From Nocardia terpenica (GTDB taxonomy: Bacteria > Actinomycetota > Actinomycetes > Mycobacteriales > Mycobacteriaceae): a stretch of 64,000 nucleotides of DNA. The stretch spans positions 1,364,001-1,428,000 of the forward strand of contig NZ_JABMCZ010000002.1 of assembly GCF_013186535.1 (NCBI RefSeq), written 5' to 3'. The notes under the pieces are model-generated. The model searched no databases. It was not told the DNA's origin and was given only the letters and a program-made list of their open reading frames with translations. A program made the translations under genes and the position numbers. Each line of letters begins with the position of its first letter. Position 1 is the stretch's first letter. Positions 6,803 through 15,896 of the stretch are shown one piece after another.

Positions 6803-8761
6803 TCAGAGAGTCTTCGTCAATCGGTCCGCCAGGACCTTGGCGAAGGCCGCCGGATCCTTCAGCTCGCCGCCCTCCGCGAGAACCGCTGTGCCGTAGAGCA
6901 GTTCGGCGGTGGCGGTGAGGTCCTCCGCGGTGCCCGCGTCGGCGGCCTCCCGGTTCGCGGCGTAGGCGTCGCGCAGGCCGGTGACCAGCGGGTGGGACGG
7001 GTTGAGCTCCAGGATGCGCTTGGTCTCCGGCAGGGCCTGGCCCGAGGCGCGGTACATGCGCTCGAGCTGCGGGGTGAAGTCGAAGACGTCGCCCACGACG
7101 CAGGCCGGGGACGTGGTCAGGCGGGAGGACAGGCGGACCTCCTTGACGCTGTCGGTGAGCGTGTTCCCCAGCCACTTCAGCACGTCGCCGAAGTCCTTCT
7201 CCTGCTGTTCGCGCAGCTGCTCGGACGCCTTCTTCTCGTCCTCGGTCTCCAGGTCCACCTCGCCCTTGGCGATGGACTGGAAGGGCTTGCCGTCGAACTC
7301 CGGCACCGAGCCGACCCACATCTCGTCGACCGGATCGGTGAGGACCAGCACCTCCAGGCCCTTGGCCAGGAACGCCTCCAGGTGCGGCGAATTCTCGATC
7401 TGCTGCCGGGATTCGCCGGTCATGTAGTAGATCTTGTCCTGGCCGTCCTTCATCCGCTCCACGTACTCGGCGAGCGTGGTGGGCTCGGTCTCCGACGCGG
7501 TGGACTCGAACGACGAGACCTGCAGGATGGTTTCGCGGTTGTCGGTGTCGGAGAGCAGGCCCTCCTTGAGGACTCGGCCGAACTCCGTCCAGAAGGTCTG
7601 GTACTTGGACTTGTCCTCGGCCCCCTGCATGTCCTTGACCGTGGACAGCACCTTGCGGACCAGCCGCTTGCGGATCATCCGGATCTGCCGGTCCTGCTGC
7701 AGGATCTCGCGGGACACGTTGAGCGACAGGTCCTGCGCGTCCACCACGCCCTTGACGAAGCGCAGGTACTCCGGCATGAGCTCTTCGCAGTTGTCCATGA
7801 TGAACACCCGCCGGACGTACAGCTGCACGCCGCGCTTGTGCTCGCGCTGGAACAGGTCGAACGGCGCGTGCGTCGGGACGAACAGCAGCGCCTGGTATTC
7901 GAAGGTGCCCTCGGCCTTGAGCGGGATGATCTCCAGCGGGTCGTCCCAGGCGTGCGCGACGTGCTTGTAGAACTCCTTGTACTCCTCGTCGGAGACCTCG
8001 CTGCGCGGGCGCGTCCACAGCGCCTTCTGCGAGTTCAGGGTCTGATCCTCGAGGATCGTCTTCTCCTGCTTGTCCTCGCCCTCACCCTCGGTGACGGTCC
8101 GCTCCACCTGCATGCGGATCGGCCAGGCGATGAAATCGGAGTACTTCTTGACGATCTCGCGGAGCTTCCACTCCTGGGTGTAGTCGAAGAGGTGGTCGTC
8201 CTCGTCGGCGGGCTTGAGATGCAGCGATACCGAGGTGCCCTGCGGCGCGTCGTCCAGGTTCTCGATCGTGTAGGTGGAGCTGCCCGCCGCGGACTCCCAG
8301 CGGGTGGCGGAGCTCTCCCCGGCGCGGCGGGTGGTCAGGACGACCTTGTCGGCCACCATGAACGTGGAATAGAAGCCGATGCCGAACTGGCCGATCAGCT
8401 CCTCGGCGGCCTGGTCGGGCTTCGCCTCCAGCAGCTGTCTGCGCAGCTCGGCCGTGCCCGACTTGGCCAGCGTTCCGATCAGATCCACGACCTCGTCGCG
8501 GGACATGCCGATGCCGTTGTCCCGGACGGTCAGGATCCGCGCGTCCTTGTCGATCGACAGCTCGATGTGCAGGTCGGAGGTGTCGACATCGAGGTCCTTG
8601 TCCCGGAACGACTCCAGCCGCAGCTTGTCCAGCGCGTCGGAGGCGTTGGAGACCAGCTCGCGCAGGAAGGTGTCCTTGTTCGAGTAGACCGAGTGGATCA
8701 TCAGTTCGAGGAGCTGATGGGTCTCGGCCTGAAATTCCAGTTGTTCGACGTGCTCAGTCAC
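6803..8761 (-). CDS. htpG: molecular chaperone HtpG (Hsp90)
   Basis: A 652-residue cytosolic ATP-dependent chaperone of normal family length. The N-terminal GHKL ATPase domain shows the conserved [26 protein letters not shown] and GQFGIGFYS motifs. The middle domain contains the catalytic-loop Arg region ([21 protein letters not shown]), and the C-terminal dimerisation domain ends LADRLTKTL. The start is a GTG ([18 protein letters not shown], the normal Hsp90 N-terminus). It begins 9 nt after the stop of the RecB-like nuclease gene, so the two are probably one transcript. No CIRCE or other heat-shock operator is apparent immediately upstream. Confidence 0.97.
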
Positions 8762-8770
8762 GACCAGATA

Positions 8771-10615
8771 TTACGACGAACGCGGACGGGCGTACTCGGG
8801 CCCGCGAAAGTCGGCCATGGCCGGGACGTCCGTCTCCGCGCTCGGCGCGCCGGGGCGGCTCGGCGTCATCCACTCGCGCAGGGCCCAGGTGGCGCGCACA
8901 TCGTCCTCGTTGTATTCGAGCAGGCGGGTGCGCTGGGTGAGGTCGCAGTCGCCCTCGTAACCGACCGCGAGGCGGTACCAACTCATGGACGCTTCGCCGC
9001 CCGCTTCCGGATCGCGCCAGCGGAAACCGGCCACCGGCGCGATCTTCTTCAGCCCCTTGCCGTTCGGGCAGATGAACTGCTCGGAGACGGCCTGGAACAT
9101 GTCCACCCACTGCGGGCCGTCGACGAATTCGCGCACCTGCGCCTCGGTGGGCACGCCGGGCAGGCCCGCGAACCGGCGCGCCGACTCGTACATCCACTTG
9201 TCCTCGGCGGTGCGCGAATAGCAGTAGGCGGCAAAGGTTTTCCCGGCCGCGGCGGCCTCGGCGCGCACCTGCATGAGCCAGGTCCAGAACTCGGCGAACG
9301 AGCGGGCCTCGTCGGTGGTGGGCAGCGGGTCCCAGGTGACGAACGGGCGGTACACGCCGTCGAGCAGGGTGCCCCACAGGTAGGCGCCGAACTCCTGGAA
9401 GCTCTCCAGGTCGACGTCCACCTCGACGTCGGCGCGCTGCACCCGCACCCGCTCCAGGCGGCGGACCAGCGGCGCGCCGGAGATCCACGCCCGCGCGGTG
9501 ACGACCGTCTCGATGAACGGCTCGTACTGCCAGTCGTCGGGGTCCTCGCCGGTCCAGCCGGCCAGGTCCTCGACGGTGTCCACGCCGTGGCGGCGCAGCA
9601 GTTCGGCCCGGGAGCCGGGGGCGACCAGGCTGACATCGCGGTGCTCGGTGAGCCAGCGCTCGCAGCTGGGCTCCTCGGCGGTGGCCGAGCGCGTCCACCA
9701 CGGGCACTGCCGGCATTCGGGCACCTTCGACGGCACGGTGGGCAGCTCGCCGCGGACCACCGCGATGCGGTCGGCGTAGCGGCGGTCGTAGTCGTCGAGC
9801 AGCGGGCCGAGCTCGTGCACCAGGATGCGGTCGAAGTGGTAGCCGATCGCGCCGCCGACCAGGGCCGGGCTGGCCAGCCCGTGGCGCTGCAGCATGCGGT
9901 AGAGGTGGGCGAGCCGCTGCTGGTCGCGGGGCTGGGTGCGCAACCGCACCGACCGGTCCGGCTGCGGGTCCCAGCGGTACAGGTCGGAGGTGAGCGGGTG
10001 GAAGTCGGCCGGGTCGGGCTGGCGGGGATCGGTGACCTTGTGATTGACCACGATGACCGGGATGTAGCCGCCGCGGTCCGGGTCGAGCAGCAGGATCTCC
10101 GAACCGCCGCGGCGGCCGGTGTCGCCCTCCTGCGGCAGCAGCGCGCCCCAGATGCGCGGCGCGCCCGCGGCGCAGGCCCGCATGGTGGCCTCGGCCCGCG
10201 CGGCCGCGGGCTGTGCCGGGTCGACGACGACCCACCGGTCCGGGGCCGCGGCGACCAGCGTGTCGCGCACGCGGTCGCGGTGGGCCGCGGCGGCCTCGCG
10301 GCGCTGCTTGACCCCGGCGTCCTCGACGACGCCGCGCAGCACCTCCGGGTGGGTGGCCTCCAGGTGCAGCCGGTGGCGGCAGCCGATCAGCGCCCGGGCA
10401 TCGATGAAGGCCACCCGATCGGATGCCGAATCGATTGCGGCGGAACCATTTTCGCTACCGATGCCCGCATATGGCGCGGCGGCGCGGCGATCGCCGCTCC
10501 CGCCGTCGTTTTCGCGACCGTTCCGGTCACCGCTGCCCGAGTACACGTAAAGCAGTATGGCCCCGACCCCCGACACCCCCGTGAACCGCATCGCACGGAA
10601 CGATTCCGAATACAT
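8771..10615 (-). CDS. TM0106-family RecB-like putative nuclease
   Basis: About 614 residues with two recognisable parts. The N-terminal half resembles RecB/PD-(D/E)XK nucleases (FIDARALIGCRHRLHLEATHP, and a Leu/Asp strand before VNHKVT), followed by a cysteine cluster (CRQCPWW ... CERWL) of the kind that binds an Fe-S cluster. The C-terminal half is an RNase H-like exonuclease domain with acidic residues (VEVDVDLESF ... EYNEDDVRATWALREW). DNA or RNA processing is likely; the substrate is unknown. Start is uncertain: ATG at 10615, another at 10591, or a GTG at 10414 directly before the conserved core, since the first roughly 65 residues are low-complexity Gly/Asp/Arg. Confidence 0.8.
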   Translation of the reverse strand: MYSESFRAMRFTGVSGVGAILLYVYSGSGDRNGRENDGGSGDRRAAAPYAGIGSENGSAAIDSASDRVAFIDARALIGCRHRLHLEATHPEVLRGVVEDAGVKQRREAAAAHRDRVRDTLVAAAPDRWVVVDPAQPAAARAEATMRACAAGAPRIWGALLPQEGDTGRRGGSEILLLDPDRGGYIPVIVVNHKVTDPRQPDPADFHPLTSDLYRWDPQPDRSVRLRTQPRDQQRLAHLYRMLQRHGLASPALVGGAIGYHFDRILVHELGPLLDDYDRRYADRIAVVRGELPTVPSKVPECRQCPWWTRSATAEEPSCERWLTEHRDVSLVAPGSRAELLRRHGVDTVEDLAGWTGEDPDDWQYEPFIETVVTARAWISGAPLVRRLERVRVQRADVEVDVDLESFQEFGAYLWGTLLDGVYRPFVTWDPLPTTDEARSFAEFWTWLMQVRAEAAAAGKTFAAYCYSRTAEDKWMYESARRFAGLPGVPTEAQVREFVDGPQWVDMFQAVSEQFICPNGKGLKKIAPVAGFRWRDPEAGGEASMSWYRLAVGYEGDCDLTQRTRLLEYNEDDVRATWALREWMTPSRPGAPSAETDVPAMADFRGPEYARPRSS

Positions 10616-10724
10616 CAGGGAACGGTCGCGACGCTGCACCGAAGCAGTGGGCAATCGACACGGCGGCGGCCGAAACCGATATGGTTGCCCCGAACCGTGT
10701 GGCACGTGACGACGGAGGCTTCCC

Positions 10725-11366
10725 ATGGGGTTGTTCACCAAGCGCAAGCGGCGCTCGGACCGCAAAGCCGAGGCGAAAGCCCTCAAGCACAAGGCCACCC
10801 TGGAGGCCAAACTGAGCGCGCGCAACGAGCGCAAGCGCGATCGCGCCGAGGCGCGCACCCGGCGCGATGTGGCCAAGCAGCAGGTCGCCACGCTGAAGGC
10901 CGAGGAGAAGGCCGCGCTGAAGCGGGCCGAGCGGGCCGAGCGAGAGCTGTTGTCCGCCGGTCAGATCAAGAAGTATCTGGGCGCGGCCCGGGTGCTCATC
11001 CCGGTGCTGGCGCCGCTGGCGTACCGGGCGGCGACCTTCATCCGCGGGCAGATCGACACCCGGCGGGCGCATCGACTCGGCATCGGGCTCGACCAGCTCG
11101 GCGACTTCTCCGGGCACGGCGCGCGGTTGCAGGCCCGCATCGCGGGCACCGAGGCCACGCTGGCCGATATCGAGAAGAAGGCCGCGGGCGACGCCGAGGC
11201 GCAGAAGTTCGCGTCCGCCACCCGCGACCGCCTGGACAGCCTGACCGCCGCCGTCCGCACCGCCGAGCAGATGCCCGCCGGGCGTCGGCGCGCCGTGCAC
11301 GCCTCCATCTCCGACGAACTGTCCGGCGTCGAAGCCGACCTGCTCGCCCGCCTCGGCGTGCGCTGA
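10725..11366 (+). CDS. DUF6474 family protein
   Basis: A 213-residue actinobacterial protein of unknown function. The first 75 residues are extremely Lys/Arg/Glu/Ala-rich (MGLFTKRKRRSDRKAEAKALKHKATLEAKL) and predicted to be a long charged helix or coiled coil. A short hydrophobic stretch (ARVLIPVLAPLAYRAATFIRG) follows and may sit at the membrane, then a helical C-terminal half with a DTRRAHRLGIGLDQLGDFSGHG segment. The ATG follows a GGAGGCTTCCC leader. It is divergent from the RecB-like nuclease gene and lies 13 nt ahead of a small membrane protein gene, with which it may be co-transcribed. Confidence 0.8.
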   Translation: MGLFTKRKRRSDRKAEAKALKHKATLEAKLSARNERKRDRAEARTRRDVAKQQVATLKAEEKAALKRAERAERELLSAGQIKKYLGAARVLIPVLAPLAYRAATFIRGQIDTRRAHRLGIGLDQLGDFSGHGARLQARIAGTEATLADIEKKAAGDAEAQKFASATRDRLDSLTAAVRTAEQMPAGRRRAVHASISDELSGVEADLLARLGVR

Positions 11367-11379
11367 CCCGAGGACGACA

Positions 11380-11925
11380 ATGCCCGCCGGGCCCAGCCGG
11401 ATTCGCGGTGCCCTCGTCGGTGCGACCGTGGCCGCGCTGGCCGTCGCGGCACACGGGCCCACCGGCGGCTACCCGAATTCGACCGCGCTGACGCTGCTGG
11501 TCGCCGCCGCCGCGGCGACCGGGGCGCTGGCGAGCGCCCTGCCCGCGCCGCGCGGGATCGGCGGCCGCGCCGCGCTGTTCGCGACGGTGGCCGCCGGGCA
11601 GCTGTTCGGGCACCGGGCGCTGAGCGGGCTGGCCGGGCACGGGCATGAAACCGGCCGTGCGGCAAGCCTTTCCGTGCTGGGCGTGCGGATACCCGGGGGG
11701 TGGATGACGGTCGCGCACGTGCTCGCGGCGCTGGGTTGCGTGCTGCTGATCGTGGCCGCCGAACGGCTGTATTCCCTTGTGTCGCAGGCGGTTCGGACGG
11801 TAACCGGCCGCCTCCGGACGCCGCCGCCATCGGTCGGGATCGCTCGCCGAGGGGCGGGCGAGCGGCATTACGACTCGCACCACATCACCGCTCTCGGTTC
11901 GCGCGCACCACCGGTCCCGGCCTGA
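11380..11925 (+). CDS. hypothetical membrane protein of the copper cluster
   Basis: A 181-residue protein with about four hydrophobic helices (ALVGATVAALAVAA; ALTLLVAAAAATGALASAL; ALFATVAAGQLFGHRAL; MTVAHVLAALGCVLLIVAAERLY). Histidines cluster at its loops (GHRALSGLAGHGHE) and C-terminal tail (ERHYDSHHI). The ATG has a GAGGA site. It precedes ycnI, copC and copD on the same strand, so a role in copper handling is a fair inference from position and histidine content, but the family is not one I can name. The C-terminal 35 residues appear disordered. Confidence 0.7.
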   Translation: MPAGPSRIRGALVGATVAALAVAAHGPTGGYPNSTALTLLVAAAAATGALASALPAPRGIGGRAALFATVAAGQLFGHRALSGLAGHGHETGRAASLSVLGVRIPGGWMTVAHVLAALGCVLLIVAAERLYSLVSQAVRTVTGRLRTPPPSVGIARRGAGERHYDSHHITALGSRAPPVPA

Positions 11926-11965
11926 CCCGCCGACCACTCCCCTCGACCGAGAAAGCAACTCACTC

Positions 11966-12613
11966 ATGCCCACTGCGATTTCGCGCGCCCTGCTCACCGC
12001 GGGCGCCGCCGCCGGACTGGCGGTGCTGGCGACCGGCACCGCCGCCGCCCACGTCGTCGCCGACGCGCCCGGCGCCACCCAGGGCGGCTACGCGGTCGTC
12101 ACCTTCCGGGTGCCGACCGAATCGGAGACCGCCGCCACCACCAAGCTGGCCGTCACCCTGCCCGGCCTGAGTTCGGCTCGCACCGAACCGATTCCGGGCT
12201 GGACCGCCAAGCTGGACAAGAACGACAAGAACCAGTACGTCACCGTCACCTGGACCGCCGACCCCGGCAACCCCGGCATCGCCCCCGGCCAGTTCCAGCG
12301 CTTCGCCCTGTCCGCGGGCCCGCTCCCCAAACAGCGGTCGGTAGGCTTCCCCGCCACCCAGACCTACAGCGACGGCAAGATCGTCACCTGGAACGAGCCG
12401 ACGGGCCCCGACGGCAAGGAGCCGGAGAACCCCACGCCCACCCTCACCCTCGCCGCCACCACGGCCTCCGACAACCAAGCCGAGCCCACCGCCAGCCCCA
12501 CCACCCACGACAGCGACAACACGGCCCGCTGGCTCGGCGGCATCGGCCTACTCCTCGGCGCCTTCGGCGCAGCCCTCGGCCTCGGCGCCCTCATCCGAAG
12601 CCGCCAATCATGA
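11966..12613 (+). CDS. YcnI family (DUF1775) copper-associated protein
   Basis: A 215-residue exported, membrane-anchored protein. It has a signal peptide (LLTAGAAAGLAVLATGTAAA) cleaved before His, so that the mature protein starts HVVADAPGATQGGYAVVTFRVP; an N-terminal histidine is the copper ligand in this family. The DUF1775 beta domain follows (GWTAKL, TWTADPGNPGIAPGQFQRFALSAGPLP). A Thr/Pro/Asp-rich linker then leads to a C-terminal helix (WLGGIGLLLGAFGAALGLGALI) and basic end. The stop overlaps the copC start (ATGA), indicating translational coupling in a copper acquisition or resistance operon. Confidence 0.92.
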   Translation: MPTAISRALLTAGAAAGLAVLATGTAAAHVVADAPGATQGGYAVVTFRVPTESETAATTKLAVTLPGLSSARTEPIPGWTAKLDKNDKNQYVTVTWTADPGNPGIAPGQFQRFALSAGPLPKQRSVGFPATQTYSDGKIVTWNEPTGPDGKEPENPTPTLTLAATTASDNQAEPTASPTTHDSDNTARWLGGIGLLLGAFGAALGLGALIRSRQS

Positions 12614-13518
12614 CCCGCCACTCCCTCTCCCACCCCGGCGCACCCTCCCGCCGCTCCGGCCACCCCTCCCGCAATTCCATCTCGTCCTCTCGCAACCCGA
12701 GCGTGCCTTCCCCCGGCCCCGACGTGCTCTCCCCCCGCAGTCCCGGCGTACTCTCCCGCGGTCCCGGCATGCTCTCCCGCGGTCCCGGCGTACTCTCCCG
12801 CGGTCCCGGCGTACTCTCCCGCGGTCCCGGCGTACTCTCCCGCGGTCCCGGCATGCTCTCCCGCGGTCCCGGCGTACTCTCCCGCGGTCCCGGCATGCTC
12901 TCCCGCAGTCTCGGCGTACTCTCCCGCGGTCCCGACGCACCCTCCCGCGGTCCCGGCATGCTCTCCCGTGGTCCCGGCGCGCTTTTGGCCGGGATCATCG
13001 CAACCCTTGCTCTGCTCGGTGTTCTCCTTACCGTCGGGGCCGGGACGGCTGCTGCGCATTCGACGCCGGTGTCGTCCAGTCCGGCCGATGGGGCGCAGGT
13101 CGATTCGGGGCCGGGGCGGGCCAGTATTACGTTCAATGAGAATTTGCAGCCCAGTTTTCCGTCGCTGACCGTGGTGGGGCCGGACGGGAATTTGTGGAGC
13201 AAGGGGCAGCCCAGCGTTGATGGGCCGACGGTCAGCATCGAGGTGGGGGAGCTCGGGCCGGTGGGGAAATACACGATGGCGTATCGGGTGACGTCCGCGG
13301 ACGGGCATCCGGTCAGTGGCACACGGACATTCACGCTGACGAAGCCGGGGACGGGGACGCCGGGGCCGAAGGCCAGCGCGGCGAGCAGTAGTTCCGGTGA
13401 CGGCGGTGGCTCGGGTGGGGTGCCGCTGTGGGTGTTCATCGTGGGGGCGGTCGTGCTGTTCGGTGCGGGACTGGCGTTCGCGCTGTTCGGCGGGCGGAAG
13501 GGCCGTAAGCGGTCGTGA
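12610..13518 (+). CDS. copC: CopC-domain copper-binding protein with repeat-expanded N-terminus
   Basis: The functional part starts near residue 117. A signal peptide (ALLAGIIATLALLGVLLTVGAGTAAA) leads to a mature N-terminal His (HSTPVSSSPADGAQVDSG), then the CopC beta-sandwich (FNENLQPSFPSLTVVGPDG) and the second copper His in SADGHPVSGTRTFTL. A Ser/Gly linker, a C-terminal membrane helix (PLWVFIVGAVVLFGAGLAFALF) and a KGRKRS end follow. The ATG at 12610 overlaps the ycnI stop, but the first 116 codons are mainly a 7-residue tandem repeat (LSRGPGV/M), with the dispersed hairpin element encoding part of the signal peptide (GALLAG). An internal ATG at 12958 would give an ordinary CopC. The stop overlaps the copD GTG. 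Confidence 0.82.
   Translation: MTRHSLSHPGAPSRRSGHPSRNSISSSRNPSVPSPGPDVLSPRSPGVLSRGPGMLSRGPGVLSRGPGVLSRGPGVLSRGPGMLSRGPGVLSRGPGMLSRSLGVLSRGPDAPSRGPGMLSRGPGALLAGIIATLALLGVLLTVGAGTAAAHSTPVSSSPADGAQVDSGPGRASITFNENLQPSFPSLTVVGPDGNLWSKGQPSVDGPTVSIEVGELGPVGKYTMAYRVTSADGHPVSGTRTFTLTKPGTGTPGPKASAASSSSGDGGGSGGVPLWVFIVGAVVLFGAGLAFALFGGRKGRKRS
12715..12995 (+). repeat. 21-bp coding tandem array plus hairpin element (copy 3)
   Basis: About twelve units of 21 bp (core CTCTCCCGCGGTCCCGGC plus three bases) run in frame through copC, encoding LSRGPG and a Val or Met. The array ends in TCCCGGC (12972-12978), loop GCGCTTTTG, GCCGGGA (12988-12994). That is the same hairpin as elsewhere in the window, in the opposite orientation, with the array again on the corresponding side. 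Confidence 0.88.
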
Positions 13519-14453
13519 ATCGGGTGACCGGCGGCACTGCGACCGCCCTGCGGTCGGCGCTGCTGCTGGTCGTGCCCGCGGGACTGGTCGGGGTCGCGGT
13601 CGGCTGGGCGCTGGCCGCGCCGGATCCGGTGCAGTCCGAGGCGCCGGTGCGCGCGCTCGCCGACTGCGCCGGGGCCACGGTGCTCGGGCTGGCCGCGCTG
13701 CCCCGACTGCACGAGCGGCTGCGCCCGGCGTGGCGGCTGCTGGCCCTGCTCGCCGGGCTCTGGCTGGTCACCGAGTTCGCGGTGCTCGTCTGCGAGGCGG
13801 CTCAGGTGGTGGGGGTGCCGGTGGGCAGGCTGCGGCCGGGGCCGTTCGGCGACTACCTCGTCCACATCAGCGGCGGTCAGGTGGGGATCGCGATCCTCGT
13901 CGCGACCGGCGCGGTCACCGGCTACTGCGCGCTGGCGTATCGGCGGCCCGACCGGGCGGCGGCCGACCTGGTGCTGGTGTTCGCGGCCGTGGCGCTGGTG
14001 CTGCGGCCGATCACCGGGCACATGTCGCAGCAGGCGTTCGGTTCGGTGCTGGCGGCGGTGCACGCGCTGGCCGCGGCCGGGTGGTTCGGGCTGCTGCTGG
14101 CGCTGGCGCTGGTGGTGCGCACCCGCGGCGAGTGGGCGGTGATCCTGCCCCGATATTCGGAATGGGCGCTGCCCGCGGTGCTCGCGGTGACGGTGACCGG
14201 GATCGTGAACGGGCTGGTCCGGCTGCACGGGCTGACGCCGCTGGTCGACACCGGCTACGGCCGCATCCTGCTGGCGAAGACGGTGCTGCTGGCCGGGCTG
14301 CTGGCGCTGGGCTGGTGGTGGCGGCGGTCCTGGGTGCCCGCGGCCGCCGAGCACCGGATGCCCGCCGACGCCTCGCTGCGCCGCGCGATCGTCGAGGTGG
14401 TGGCGATGGCGCTGGTGTTCGGTCTGGCGGCCGCCCTCTCGGTGACGGCGTAG
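13515..14453 (+). CDS. copD: CopD family copper transport membrane protein
   Basis: A 312-residue polytopic protein with about eight hydrophobic helices and the CopD pattern: HISGGQVGIAILVATGAVTGY, GHMSQQAFGSVLAAVHALAAAGWFGLLLAL, and VTGIVNGLVRLHGLTPLVDTGYGRILLAKTVLLAGLLALGWWWRR. Histidines in or near helices are the presumed copper ligands. CopD works with CopC to move copper across the inner membrane. The GTG start overlaps the copC stop (GTGA), so the two are translationally coupled. This gene ends the copper operon. It is shorter than the CopD-YcnJ fusions seen elsewhere, in keeping with separate copC and copD genes. Confidence 0.9.
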   Translation: MNRVTGGTATALRSALLLVVPAGLVGVAVGWALAAPDPVQSEAPVRALADCAGATVLGLAALPRLHERLRPAWRLLALLAGLWLVTEFAVLVCEAAQVVGVPVGRLRPGPFGDYLVHISGGQVGIAILVATGAVTGYCALAYRRPDRAAADLVLVFAAVALVLRPITGHMSQQAFGSVLAAVHALAAAGWFGLLLALALVVRTRGEWAVILPRYSEWALPAVLAVTVTGIVNGLVRLHGLTPLVDTGYGRILLAKTVLLAGLLALGWWWRRSWVPAAAEHRMPADASLRRAIVEVVAMALVFGLAAALSVTA

Positions 14454-14490
14454 CCTGCGGGCCGCCGGGCACCCGGTTACAGTGGCGCGC

Positions 14491-14949
14491 ATGACCGAAG
14501 TGAAGATCGTGGCGGAGTGCGCCGCGTCGGCCGAGACCGCGTTCGCCTACGTCGACGACTACCGGAATCTGCCGAAGTTCATCACCGAGGTCCACGAATT
14601 CACCCCCTGCACCGACCGAACCGCGGGCCTGGGCGCGACCTTCGACGGCGCCATCAAACTCGGCCCGGTCCAACTGCATTCGCGCATCGAGATCGTGCGG
14701 TGGGAGCGGGACACGGCGTTCGGCGTGAAGTCGATCCAAGGATTCGAGATCGAGTCCACGTTCGTGTTCCACGCCGAGAGCGAGCACGCCTGCGTGGTGG
14801 ATGCCATCGTGGACTACCGGGTGCCCGGCGGCCTCGCCGGAAAGGTGCTCGGCAAGACCATCGAACCGTTCGTGAAGATCGCGGTGAAGCACGCCACCCA
14901 CAACCTGACCACCCAGATCGCCGAGTACCACCTGGCCCGGCAGGGCTGA
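14491..14949 (+). CDS. SRPBCC family protein
   Basis: A 152-residue START/Bet v1-fold protein: MTEVKIVAECAASAETAFAYVDDYRNLPKFITEVHEF is the characteristic first strand and helix pair, and a long C-terminal helix (KTIEPFVKIAVKHATHNLTTQIAEYH) closes the hydrophobic cavity. These proteins bind lipids or polyketide-like ligands, or act as cyclases or aromatases; no specific role is evident here. ATG chosen; a GTG nine bases upstream is also possible and neither has a clear ribosome site, so the mRNA may be leaderless. The DUF5313 gene starts 5 nt downstream. Confidence 0.85.
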   Translation: MTEVKIVAECAASAETAFAYVDDYRNLPKFITEVHEFTPCTDRTAGLGATFDGAIKLGPVQLHSRIEIVRWERDTAFGVKSIQGFEIESTFVFHAESEHACVVDAIVDYRVPGGLAGKVLGKTIEPFVKIAVKHATHNLTTQIAEYHLARQG

Positions 14950-14954
14950 CCGAC

Positions 14955-15335
14955 GTGCCCAACCGGACGAAACCGACGCTCCCGCAACGCATCGGCTACA
15001 GCTGCGGGCGCACCCTGCCGCCCGCCCTGGCCGACTGGGTGCGCGCGGATCTGATCGGCCCGGGCGCGACCCGCCGCTACCTGACCCGCATCCTCGTCCC
15101 GATCCTGCCGGTGCTGGCGCTGTTCCTGCTGATGCCCGGCCCGCTGTGGATGGGTCTGGCCATGATGGCGCTGCTCTACATCCCGCTGATCTACTTCACC
15201 GTCGCGCTGATGTACGTGTACCGGCGGCACCGGCTGATCAAGCACGGCCTCGACCCGGCCCTCGCCGACTCCGACGCCCGCGCCCGCGCCGCCGCCGACC
15301 GACTGGCCTACGAGCGGCGCCACAGGCGGGCGTGA
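14955..15335 (+). CDS. DUF5313 family membrane protein
   Basis: A 126-residue protein of a mycobacterial and nocardial family of unknown function. It begins PNRTKPTLPQRIGYSCGRTLPPALADWVRADLIGPGATRRYLTR, then has two hydrophobic helices (ILVPILPVLALFLLMPGPLWMG and LAMMALLYIPLIYFTVALMYVY) and a basic, helical C-terminal tail (DARARAAADRLAYERRHRRA). The GTG start is 5 nt after the SRPBCC stop, so the two genes form an operon. Confidence 0.78.
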   Translation: MPNRTKPTLPQRIGYSCGRTLPPALADWVRADLIGPGATRRYLTRILVPILPVLALFLLMPGPLWMGLAMMALLYIPLIYFTVALMYVYRRHRLIKHGLDPALADSDARARAAADRLAYERRHRRA

Positions 15336-15394
15336 CGGCGATTCGGAGAAAGGTCTCAGCAACCGCACATCCGGTCCATGGCAAGCTTGCACGC

Positions 15395-15880
15395 GTGACC
15401 GAGTCAGCAAATCTAGTCGCCACGGCCGATCTCGCCGACGAGATCGGTCCGGACATTCGTAGCTGCGATACCCAGTTCCGGCAGTTCGGCGGCCGGGAGG
15501 CGTTCGCCGGGCGGATCGTCACCATTCGCTGTTTTCAGGACAACCTGCTGGTCAAGCAGACTCTGGGCGAGCCCGGCGCGGGCCGGGTGCTGGTGGTCGA
15601 CGGCGGGGCCAGCGTGCACACCGCCCTGGTCGGCGACATCATCGCCGGGCGCGGCGTGACCAACGGCTGGGCCGGGGTGATCGTCAACGGCGCGGTCCGC
15701 GATTCGGCGATCCTGCGCACCCTGGACATCGGCATCAAGGCCCTGGGGACCAACCCGCGCAAGAGCACCCAGACCGGGTCCGGCGAGCGCGATGTGCCGG
15801 TGGAGTTCGGCGGGGTGAGTTTCGTTCCGGGCGAGATGGTCTACAGCGATCACGACGGGATCGTCGTCCGCGCCGAATGA
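15395..15880 (+). CDS. rraA: RraA-like protein (RNase E regulator / HMG aldolase family)
   Basis: A 161-residue protein with the RraA fold signature: VLVVDGGASVHTALVGDIIAGRGVTNGWAGVIVNGAVRDSAIL, including the Gly loop and the Arg-Asp pair. The family covers E. coli RraA, which inhibits RNase E, and metal-dependent 4-hydroxy-4-methyl-2-oxoglutarate / oxaloacetate aldolases. The G-x20-R-D motif needed for aldolase activity is present here, so an enzymatic role is at least as likely as RNase regulation. GTG start (VTESANLVATADLADEIG). The gene stands alone, convergent with the S4-domain gene. Confidence 0.87.
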   Translation: MTESANLVATADLADEIGPDIRSCDTQFRQFGGREAFAGRIVTIRCFQDNLLVKQTLGEPGAGRVLVVDGGASVHTALVGDIIAGRGVTNGWAGVIVNGAVRDSAILRTLDIGIKALGTNPRKSTQTGSGERDVPVEFGGVSFVPGEMVYSDHDGIVVRAE

Positions 15881-15896
15881 CACCGCCGCGGGACCG

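Noticed and set aside
12715..12995. CRISPR array
   Set aside because: The 21-bp units are contiguous, with no unique spacers, remain in frame within copC, and no cas genes lie nearby. The other short arrays have identical spacers within each array.
12591..14492. Minus-strand frame over the copper genes with Arg-rich repeats
   Set aside because: It is the complement of the copC tandem array and copD; no ribosome site and no domain.
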